From the NCBI GenBank assembly GCA_037367355.1, contig CM074697.1:3348001-3412000 (forward strand): a DNA stretch of 64,000 bases, written 5' to 3'. Positions 54,177-64,000 of the stretch are shown here, in pieces. Position numbers and translations under genes: made by a program. Source of the DNA: Neoscytalidium dimidiatum (lineage: Eukaryota; Ascomycota; Dothideomycetes; Botryosphaeriales; Botryosphaeriaceae). The notes beneath the pieces are model-generated. The model searched no databases and was not told the origin of the DNA. It saw only the letters and a program-made list of their open reading frames with translations. Position 1 is the stretch's first letter, and each line of letters opens with the position of its first letter.

Positions 54177-57100
54177 CTACCTTCCTTCTTAGAAATCTTT
54201 AGTCTAAAGATTTTTTTATTTAGTCTATATCTTAGATTTCTATCGCTTTCTTATTTTCTCTCTATAAGTCTCGTCCTGTTATACCTTCTAAGCGTAAATA
54301 TAATTTCTAGAAGGCTAAGTATAAGTTTTTAGCCTCTAAAATTAATCTTTTTAGTAAGAGGATATCTATTTCTTATATCGTATATTTATTAGCGAACGCC
54401 TATTATAAGCCGGACGAAATAGAGGTAGTTTATAAGATAGACCTCGACTATAAATATTATAGCGAATACGTTCGTTAGAGCTTATCCGCTTATAATAGTA
54501 GCGGCTTAAAAGATTCTAATTATTCGTTTCTCTCTCGTTTTTTAAAGTCTTACGCTAACTACTATAGTTTTTCGGTTAAAGCGCGCTATTAATAAGGCTA
54601 AATTAGAGAAGTAAGTAGTACTAGATCTTCTTTAGAAGAATATAGTCTAGTTATAGCGTATTTATAAGTAACGAGACCTATTACGCCGCTATAGAAACCT
54701 AATAATTTCTAAGAAGACGTAGACTATTAAGAATCTTAAGAAGCTAGATCGTTTAAAGATAGTTTATAAGGCTAAAGATTCTATTAACTTTAAAAATATT
54801 AAGAAGAAGCGATTAGTAAAGCGTATATATAGCGACGTCTTAGCTAACGCTATTATAGATCTATTCTATTTTATTAGGTCGTCTAGCGTTAGTTCTATTA
54901 CTACGCCGCTTAAGAGTTCTAGGCTAGTTAATTAGACGCGATAGTCTTTATTTCCTAATTTTAATTTTAAGTCTTTTATTTTTTAATAAGTTAGCGGTAT
55001 TAGTTAATCTAGGTTTCTATAATAGAACTTATTAATAAGTTATTTATATCCGTTATAGTTTTCTAGTAGTTTCTAGATATCGTTTTATTCTTCTTTCTAT
55101 TTAAAGAGATATTAAAATTAACCGTTAATATAGCCGCTATTAAAGACTTTTTCTACTTTTTAATCTTAGTTTTTATCGGCGTCTAAATTTTCTAGAAGTA
55201 TTTCTTTTATATAGATTATAATTTTAGCGTTCTTTAGTACTAGTTCTAGAAGAAATATATAAAAGATAGAATATATCTATATCGTTTCTAGTAACTTAAG
55301 GCGGAAATTAACCTTTCTAATTTTTTCTTTAATTTTAAATAGTCTTATTTTCTTAAAATCTAGCTTATTATTTAGTCGCCTTATTCTAATATTTTTTCTA
55401 AGAAGGTAGACTTTATTCTTCTTCTTTAGCTATAATATCTTCTAGTACCGCTTATTATAGTATTTATCTATTTATAGGACTATAAATTCTAGATCTAGAT
55501 ATAACTATTTATAGAGTATCTTTAGCTAGTTAGCTTTAAGAATTTCTTTCTAGACTAATAATTTACTTAATATTAGTTCTTTATAGACTAATAGTTTATA
55601 ACCGTAATTAGTATAGAATAATAATTCTTATATTACCGACGCTTTAGAGCTATTATATACGAACTAGACTAAGAATAATAGTTTTATTTAGTTATTTTAT
55701 ATATAGTTAAGATAATAACGTAGATACTATTTTAGCGTCTAGTTAGTTTATTTTATTTACTCGTCTATCTATAAGTATACTATAGTTAAGAGCTTATATT
55801 TTACTCTAAGTTATTTAGTAAGAGTCTACTAGAATCGTAATATAAATAGTCTATCTTTATTTAATACGAGTTCTTCTAGTAATCTATAGTTACTAAGAAT
55901 AGTTCTTAGAAACGTATATATAGTCTTTCGCGTTTACCTTCTTTAGATATAGTAAGTAGTACGCGTACTTTATTATTCTATCTATAATAATTAGTACTAA
56001 ATTATACTTAACTTTAGTAAATAGTTCTTCTAACTTAGATAGATCCGTAATAAAATCTAGCGAGATAGATTACTAAAGACGTTTAGATACTAATAGTAGC
56101 TAGAATAGTTTATAGAGTATATATCTCGCCGCTTTATTTTAAATATAGAGGTTATATTATATAACTATTCGCTAGACTATTCTTCTAAGCCTTAAGAAGT
56201 AGTAGTTTCTTATAATTCTCTTAATCGTCTTATTAGTTTCTTAATAGCTATATACTAGAGTCTTATATATATTCTTTATAAGTTTCTCTCGTAGTTTTAC
56301 TAGAATATAGATTAATTCTAAAAATAGAATTATTCTATCTACGTTTTTAGTTACTCGAAAGTCGTTTTCTAGATTTTCGATTTCTTATATCGTAGCGTTT
56401 TCTACGTAGGCTTCTTAAATTCTATACTTCTATTCGCTACTTTCTAAGCGTATTACTAAAGTAACTAGCCTAACTAAAGTAAGCGATTTTTTAGATTTCT
56501 TTTTTCTTCTATATATAGTGGAGATCTAGCGTTTATTAAGTATAAAAAATCCGTCTTTCTATTCTACTAGTATTACTAATTATAGTTCTAGCTTCTCTTT
56601 TATATAGTTAGCTCTTCTACTTAACGCGTTTACGCGAGCGTTCTCTAATTCTCTTTAATAGATAATCTTTATATTATAAGATACTAGTTCTTTAGCCTAT
56701 CTAATCTATCTTTAGTTTAGTTCTTTTATAGTAGTAAAATATAAAAGATTCTTATAGTTATAGTAGACTATAACCTAGTATTTAGCTTCTTTAAGATAAT
56801 ATCTCTATTCTTTAAAGGCCGTAACGATAGCTAGAAGTTCTTTATTATAGACGTCGTAGTTTCTTTCTAGTCCTATTATTTTTCGAGAGTAATACGCGAT
56901 AGAATATAGTCTATCTTACTTATCTAGCTAGCTTAAGACTACTCTAATAGCGTAATTTAATACGTTAGTCTCTATTATTATAGATAGATTAAGGTAGAAT
57001 AGTTCTAAGACCGGTACTTCTATAAATATTTATTTTAATAAGTTAAAAGTATTCTATTATCTTTCTTTCTATATAAATTTATATTCTTTTTTAGTTAAAT

Positions 57101-57487
57101 TAGTAAGCGAAGCTAATATCTTTATATAGTTTAGAATAAACTTCTAGTAAAAGTTAGTAAAGCTAAGAAAGAATTATACTTCTTTAATAGTTTTTAATAT
57201 AGACTATTCTTTTATCGCGTTTAGTTTCTTCTCGTCTATACTAATATATTCTAGAGTAATAATAAATCTAAGATACTTAGTCTTCTATATATACTATTCG
57301 CTCTTATTAGAGACTATCTAAAGATTTCGTTTCTCTAGTATCTATAGAACTTTATATACGTACTTAATATATTCTTTAAGCGTTTTTAAGTATATTAGAA
57401 TATCGTCTAGATAGGCTAATATAAATACGTCTAAATATAGTTATAGTATATTGTTAACTAGACTCTAGAACGTAGCCGATATATTAG

Positions 57488-58202
57488 TATAACGACGGGG
57501 CCTCTACTACTAGGCTTCGGAGTCACCTAGTAGGTTCGAGTTTATCGAAGGGTTTACCTTAAAGACAAGGAAAGGGGAGTAATAATAGAATAAGAAGTTA
57601 CGTAACGTAGGAGTTTAATAGGCCTTATTACCTCTAAGTTAATATAGTATTAAATTAGAACTTTAAGTTAACTACGAGGGTTAAAATACTATCTAACGAG
57701 TATGTCTTATATACTATAGGAAAGTTATAGTAATCTAGGGATTATAGTATTAGATTAGAGCCTTAGATTAGAGGTTTAGATTAGTTCTAATCCCGTATAG
57801 GTCCTATAGGTTTTACGTAACTCGGGCGCTAAAGCCTACTTTTCTAAAATCCAACTTCTACTAGTACTAGCGGACGATATTACCGCTATACTCTTATCCC
57901 GTAGTATTTATTTTTATCGGCTTTCCTACTTCCCGCCCGTACGGTTCTCCGTCCCCTTCGGGCTCTACGTTAGCCCGTGCCCTTCTTCCTAGTCGTTGCG
58001 CCCGTAGGCGTCCTTCCCGTACGGGTAGTCGTTATTACCTACTAGCGTTCCCGTACGTACCGTTATCCCGTATTCTTAGTCTTCCCGTACGGGCTTTAAG
58101 GAGTACGGCTCTGCTATACGTAGGATTCTCGGAGCCTTACGGCTCTTTTTCCCGTATAGGCTCGCGGCCCTTACGGCTATAAAGCCCGTAGGGTTCGTAA
58201 TA
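57488..58202 (-). repeat. Solo LTR nested in the RIPed Gypsy element
   Basis: 715 bp from TATAACGACGGGG to GGGTTCGTAATA, flanked by the 5-bp duplication ATTAG (57483-57487 and 58203-58207). Removing it restores the pol reading seen at 63455-63470 of the related copy. Its RIP level is clearly lower than that of the host element, so it inserted later. Orientation is taken from similarity to the LTRs at 53445 and 59654. Confidence 0.88.
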
Positions 58203-58333
58203 ATTAGTAAGTCTAAATAGTATTATCGTATACTTATAATATTTAAATCTTATTTAGAAAGCTATTTTCTATTCTTCGCCTTCTTTTATTTAAACGAGAT
58301 AATATTCTTCTCTAAGATTTAGCTTAGTTATTA

Positions 58334-59653
58334 TAATACGTAGAAAAGAAACTATAGAAAAAAAACGATAGAGCGATCCGCTCTATAATAGCGGACCGCT
58401 ATTTAGATAGTTACGATTAACTATATATATATATTTACGTATTAAGATCCCTACTCCCGATTCGTAATTTCTACTACTAAGAGAGAGGATTTAGCTATAT
58501 AATATACTAGTTAGACCTTATAAATTTAAATATACTTAAGAAGTATCTAATATTATTTTTATTTAAAAGTCTAATACTAGCGGAATATAAATATTAGCTA
58601 ATAAAACTTAAGACTACTACTTTAGTATAGACTTTATAAAAGTTATCTTAATATATAGACTAGAACTAGATTATAGTTTTTATAGATTATTAAGTACTTT
58701 AAAATATCTTTAAAAATAAGAATCTAGCTAAAGATAAGCGGTCTAAATATTTAATTAACTAGAGACTATTTCTATTTAAATATAAAGATCGTATAGAGGT
58801 TAAGTATATTACTAGAAAGAAGTATTATAATATCGACGGTTTATTCTAAATATAGACTATATACTACGCGATCTTACTCTAACTAACTACGTTATCTAGA
58901 TATTAAGCCGTACGTATTCTCTATACTTTACTATCCGTAACGAAAGAAATATAGTAATAAGACCTACTAAATATTAGTCTAGAGTTAAAAAAATAAATTA
59001 TTAGAGACCTACTAGTAGATTTAAAGCTTAGAGTAATATATTAAGCTATTTAAGAGTAAATTAATAAGAATTCTAATAAGCCTTAAATAACTATATAATC
59101 TTTTTAACTAAATAAGAACTTTAGATTACTCTTTTAAATAGCTCTAGATAGCTATAACCGATTATATATACTATAGAAGATATATATAAGTATATTCCGC
59201 GTTATATATAATAAATACGCGTATACGGATATTTACTAGATTTATATACAAATTTAAATAAATTTCTATCTATTAGAACTTTATAAATTAGTTTACTAGT
59301 ATATTATTACTTATTCTACTTATTAAACTATAAAGACTAATCGCTAGTTATTATTAGAAGAGCTATAGTCTATTAATAGCTCTATTATCTTATTTTATAC
59401 TATTATTATAGATTTTATTATAGAGTTACTACTCTCTTACGCTAGATTTAATACGCTATTAATAGTAACGAATAAGTTTATAAAGGCTATTAAGCTAGTA
59501 CTAGAAATTAAGACTTAGAACGTCTATTATTAGATAGTAGTAGTCTATAATTACGTTTTCTTATAATAGAGACTACTATAAAAGATAATTAGTAATTAAA
59601 ACCCTTGTTTTCTATTAGCGTTCTAGACGGCTCTTTTTCGTTAAATAGAAATC
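58334..59653. repeat. RIPed DNA with the dispersed hairpin repeat
   Basis: The unit at 58339-58485 matches 33339-33545, including the AGCGATCCG...CGGACCGCT stem. The rest is TA-rich, lacks CA/TG and holds no readable gene. It could be the internal region of the element whose LTR carries the hairpin. Confidence 0.6.
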
Positions 59654-60145
59654 TATAACGACGGGGCCTCTACTACTAGGCTTCGGAGTCGCCTAGTAGG
59701 TTCGGGTTAGTCGAAGGGTTTACCTTAAAGACGAGGAAAGGGGAGTAATAATAGAATAAAAAGTTACGTAATATAGGAGTTTAGTAGGCCTTATTACCTC
59801 TAAATTAATATAGTATTAAATTAGAACTTTAAGTTAACTACTAGGGTTAAAATACTATCTAACGAGCGTGTCTATATATTATAGTAAAGCTATAACAATC
59901 TAGATCTAGATATAGTAGATTTATCGGGGGTAGATATGCGGTGCTTAGATTTATAGAGATCTAAAGTAGGCCGTACGTAATACGCGGCACTTAGGTTTAT
60001 TTCTCGATTCCCGACTTCCTTAATCGTGCGAGCGGCTAGTATTATCGTCCCGCCGCGCTTCTTCTATCGACTTCCTACTCCTTACCCGTACGGGTTTATA
60101 CCTTTTATAGCTATAACGCCCGTGTATTCTAGGGTTCGTAATACT
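59654..60145 (-). repeat. 3' LTR with a different middle section
   Basis: 492 bp. The first 240 or so bases and the final 30 match the LTRs at 53445 and 57488, but the middle is unrelated and shorter. It starts TATAACGACGGGG and ends GGGTTCGTAATA, with RIP-altered termini as in the others. Confidence 0.78.
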
Positions 60146-63100
60146 ATCCCCCTCCTTAGGAATCTTCGGCCCGAAGATTCTTCCTTTTTATCTATATCTC
60201 GTTTCCGTTCTCCTTATCTTTCTTTCCCGTAAGTCTCTTCTTACTATACCTCCTAAGCGTAAGCGCTCCGCCTAGCGTGCTAAATATTTAGTTTTAGGCG
60301 ACGAGATTAATCGTAACGGTTTTCTAATACCTTTTTCTTATTCTTTCTATCTTCTAGCTAACGCTAGTAAGGCCGACTCTAATTCTTCCTTCGTAGTATA
60401 TAAAATAGATAGGGTGTATTCTTATTACGGTAAGTGCGCTCGCCGGGGTAAGTCCGCTTATAACGCTAGTAGTTTAGATAATTCCGACTATAAGTCCTCT
60501 TTATCTCTCTTTTTCTCGTTATTCTTAATTTTTACTCGTAGTTCTCCGAGTTCGCTAAGCCTTACTAAAGGTCGAGCGGGACGAATAGAAGGCTCGTTAA
60601 GAGTTACGTGCCTCTATAGCTCGCTTAGATCGCGTTAAAAAGTAGAGGGAGTTACTTCGTCGTTAGGCTTATTTAATAATTTCCCGAAAGGTTTAAATAG
60701 TCGAGGAGTTAGAGAAGCTAGATCGCCTAGAGTCGATTCGTAAGGCTAGGAATTCTACTAACCCTAAAAATACCGAGGAATTACGAGTAGTAAAGCGTAT
60801 ACGTAGCGACGCCTTAGCTAACGCTACGGGTCTATCTCGTTTCGTCGAATCGCCTAGCGTTGGTTCTACTACTACGCCGCTCGAGAGCTCCGAGCCGGTT
60901 AATTAGGCGCGGTAGTCTCCGTTTTCTAATTTCAATTTTAGGTCCTTTATATTTAACGAGTCGGCGGTATTAGTCGATCCGGGTTTCGACGATAGAACTT
61001 ATTAATAAGTTGTCTATATCCGTCGTAATTTTCTAGCGGTTCTTAGATATCGTCCTATTCTCCTTTCTATTTAAGAAGGTATCGGAATTAACCGTCGATA
61101 TAGCCGCTATTAAGGATTTTCTCTACTTTCTAATCTTAGTTTTCGTCGGCGTCTAGATTTTCTAGGAGTATCTCTTTCGTATAGATTACGGTTTTAGCGT
61201 TCTTTAGTGCTGGTTCTAAGAGGAATACGTAAAAAATAGGGTATATCTATATCGTTTCTAGTAATTTAAGGCGGAAATTAACTTTCCTAATTTTTTCTTC
61301 GATTCTAAATAGTCCTATTTTCTTAAAATCCAGCTTGTTATTTAGCCGCCTTATTCTAATATTTTTTCTAAGGAGGTAGACTTTATCCCCCTTCTTTAGC
61401 TACGGTGCCTCCTAATACTACTTATCGTAGTGCTTATCTATTCGTAGAGCTATAAATTCTAGGTCTAGGTATAGTTATTTATAGAGTGCCTTTAACTAGT
61501 CGGCTTTAAGGATTTCTTTTTAGGCTAGTAATTCGCTCGGTATTAGTTCTTTATAGGCTAATAGCTTATAACCGTAATTAGCGTAGAACGGTAATTTTTA
61601 TATTACCGACGCTTTAGAGCTATTATACGCGAACTAGGCTAAGAGTAGTAGTTCTACCTAGTTATTCTATATATAGTTAAGATAATAGCGTAGGTATTAT
61701 TCTAGCGTCTAGTTAGTCCGTTCTATTTATTCGTCTATCTACGGGTATACTATAGTTAAGAGCTTATATTTTACTCCGAGTTATTTAGTAAGAGTCTACT
61801 AGAATCGTAATATAAATAGTTTATCTCTATCTAATACGAGTTCTTCTAGTAATCCGTAATTGCCGAGAACGGTTCTTAGAAACGTATATACGAGATCTTC
61901 CGCGTTTACCTTCTTTAGGTAGGGTAGGTAGTACGCGTATTTCGTTATTCTATCTACGATAACTAGTACTAAATCGTACTTAACTCTAGTAAGTAGTTCT
62001 TTTAACTTAGGTAGGTCCGTAATAAAATCTAGTAAGATAGATTACTAAGGGCGCTTAGATGCCGGTAGTAGCTAAAGTAGTCTATAGAGTACGTATCTCG
62101 CCGCCTTACTTCAAATATAGAGGTCGTATTACGTAACTATCCGTTGGACTATCCTTCTAAGCCCCGGGAAGTAGTAATTTCTCGTAATTCTCTCGATCGT
62201 CTTCTCGGTTTCTTAATAACTATATACTGGGGCCTCGTATATATTCTTTACGAGTTCCTTCCGTAGTTTTACCGGGACGTAGATTAATCCTAAAAATAGG
62301 ATTGTTCCTTCTACGTCTCTAGTTACTCGGGGGTCGTTTTCTAAATTTCCGATTTCTTATGCCGTGGCGTCTTCCGCGTAGGCTTCTCGGATTTTACGAT
62401 TCTATTCGTAGCTTTCTAGGCGTATTACTAAGACTACTAGCCTAGCCGGGGTAAGCGACCTTCTAGGTTTCTCTTTTCTCCTATATATAGCGGAGATCTA
62501 GCGTTTATTAGGTATAAGAGACCCGTCTTTCTATTCTACTAGTATCGCCGGTTATAGTTCTAGCCTTCCTTCTGTATAGTCGGCTCTTCTACTTAGCGCG
62601 TCTACGCGAGCGTTTTCTAATCCCTTCCGGTAGGTAATCTTTATATTATAGGATACTAGCTCTTTAGCTTACCTAACCTATCTTCGGTTTAGTTCTTTCG
62701 TAGTAGTAAAGTACGAAAGGTTCTTATAGTCGTAGTAGACTATAACCTAGTATTTAGCTTCTTCGAGGTAGTGTCTCTATTCTTTAAAAGCCGTAACGAT
62801 AGCTAGGAGTTCCTTATTATAGACGTCGTAATTTCTTTCTAGACCTGTTATTTTTTAGGAGTAGTACGCGATAGGATATAGCCTATCTTACTCGTCTAGC
62901 TAGCTTAAGACTACTTCGATAGCGTAGTCCGATATATCGGTTTCTACCGTTATAGGTAGGTCGGGGTAGAATAGTCCTAAGACTAGTACTTCTATAAATA
63001 TTCGTTTTAGTAAGTCGAAGGTATTCTATTACCTTTCTTTCTATACGAATCTATATTCTTTCTTAGTTAGATCTATAAGCGGAGCTACTATCTTCGCGTA

Positions 63101-64000
63101 GTTTAGGATGAACTTCCGGTAAAAGTTAGTAAAACTAAGGAAGGATTATACTTCTTTAACGGTTTTCGGTATAGGCTAGTCCCTTATTACGTCTAGTTTC
63201 TTTTCGTCTATACTAATATATCCTAGGGTAATAATAAACCCTAGGTACTTAGTCTTCTATATATACTATTCGCTCTTATCTAGGGCTATCCGGAGGTTCC
63301 GTTTCTCTAGTGCCTATAGAACCTTATATATATACTCGGTATATTCCTTAAGCGTTTCTAAGTATATTAGGATATCGTCTAGATAGGCTAGTACGAATAC
63401 GTCTAAGTACGGTCGTAGTATATCGTTAACTAGACTCTAGAACGTAGCTAGTATATTAGTAAGCCTAAATAGTATTACCGTATACTCGTAATATCCGAAT
63501 CTTATTCGGAAAGCCGTTTTCTATTCTTTGCCTTCTTTTATCCGAACGAGGTAATAGCCTTCTCTAAGGTCTAGCTTAGTAAAGTATTTAGCTTTTCTTA
63601 ATTTATCCTATAATTCGTCGATATATAGTAACGGGTATCGGTTTTTTATCGTAATATCGTTTAGTTATCTATAGTCGATATAGAGGCGGAGCTTACTATT
63701 TTTCTTAGGTATAAATAGGATAGGGTATCCGGCCGGTAACGTAGAGGGTCGGATATATTCTCTTTCTAGATTTATTTCGAGATACTCCCTTAGTGCGTCC
63801 GCCTCGTTCTTAGAGAGAGAATAAAGGGGCTTAAACGTAGGCTACGTTTCTAATAATAGGGGTATTTTATAGTCCTATAGCTTATACTCGGGTAGTAATT
63901 CTTTACCTCGTTCTTTAAATAATTCGGCGTATTTTTAGAATTCTAGGGGTACGTTCTCTAGTCCCGTAGTACTTTCCGTTACGCGTATCTAGTTAAGGGC
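59654..64000 (-). mobile_element. Moderately RIPed Gypsy element running off the window
   Basis: Its 3' LTR is at 59654-60145, followed by a polypurine tract (CTATCCCCCTCC on the + strand), the antisense Cys/coiled-coil region (about 60030-60900) and the pol region on the minus strand. RT is readable near 63600-63730, with LRLYIDYR, a stop where Gln is expected, and LNDITIKNRYP. The stops and Cys-to-Tyr changes are RIP-type. CC and CT sites are largely kept, so the mutation load is lower than in the copy at 53445. The 5' LTR lies beyond 64000. Confidence 0.85.

Larger units (their letters stand above)
53445..58333 (-). mobile_element. Heavily RIPed Gypsy element, interrupted by a solo LTR
   Basis: It is co-linear with the element at 59654-64000 at an offset of about 5970 bases over more than 3 kb. 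The LTR at 53445-54176 is followed by a decayed polypurine tract, then the antisense Cys/coiled-coil region and the pol region on the minus strand. It is interrupted at 57488 by a solo LTR. The element resumes at 58208 and loses similarity near 58333. Compared with the other copy it carries many more C-to-T and G-to-A changes, including at CpC and CpT sites. No intact frame remains. Confidence 0.8.

Noticed and set aside
1..64000. tRNA, rRNA or riboswitch genes
   Set aside because: No cloverleaf with a proper A/B box pair, no rRNA-like stretch and no TPP-type intron motif could be found by eye.

Overview
The window is nuclear DNA of a filamentous ascomycete (Pezizomycotina, most likely a dothideomycete-type fungus; the class is an inference). 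Evidence: short GT-AG introns of about 45-80 nt with fungal branch sites, a fungal PMT1-type O-mannosyltransferase, a secreted S1/P1 nuclease, a CVNH lectin domain, a fungal sulfotransferase, and long AT-rich blocks from which CpA/TpG dinucleotides have almost vanished while CpG survives. That last pattern is the signature of repeat-induced point mutation (RIP).

Layout. (1) 0.5-16 kb is a conserved gene-rich segment: S1/P1 nuclease (-), PMT1 (-), spliceosomal SF3a subunit Prp21/SF3A1 (+), the mitochondrial LYR protein Isd11 (+), a long disordered Pro/Glu-rich nuclear-type protein (+), and a CVNH lectin/coiled-coil/membrane protein (+). (2) 16-33 kb is accessory and decaying: a sulfotransferase with a one-base frameshift and a GC-AG intron, a dead cytochrome P450, a frameshifted member of an uncharacterised family whose intact paralogue lies at 36.3-38.0 kb, a DUF7924-like relic, a half-FHA protein, a gene with six RIP-type stops, and four unrecognised multi-exon or small genes. 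(3) 33.7-43.3 kb holds an LtrA-like membrane protein, the intact family paralogue, an MFS sugar transporter with seven exons, and an NAD(P)-binding (NmrA/SDR-like) gene cut off by the repeat block. (4) 43.3-64 kb is a transposon graveyard: a young, un-RIPed Ty3/Gypsy chromovirus (43832-50370) with matching 385-bp LTRs and a perfect 5-bp target duplication, sitting in heavily RIPed DNA that includes two further co-linear Gypsy copies and a nested solo LTR.

How they work together. No biosynthetic cluster or operon-like system is visible. The first segment is housekeeping (secretion and glycosylation, splicing, Fe-S assembly). The rest is gene birth and decay next to repeats. The points most worth following up are the CVNH-coiled-coil-TM-coiled-coil architecture, the antisense Cys-rich coiled-coil frame kept in more than one Gypsy element, a possible self-priming site in the young element, the graded RIP across nested copies, and the family at 20.2 and 36.3 kb. 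Exon borders were read by eye from splice signals and checked for frame closure. Borders in the LtrA gene may be off by one base. No database search was possible.
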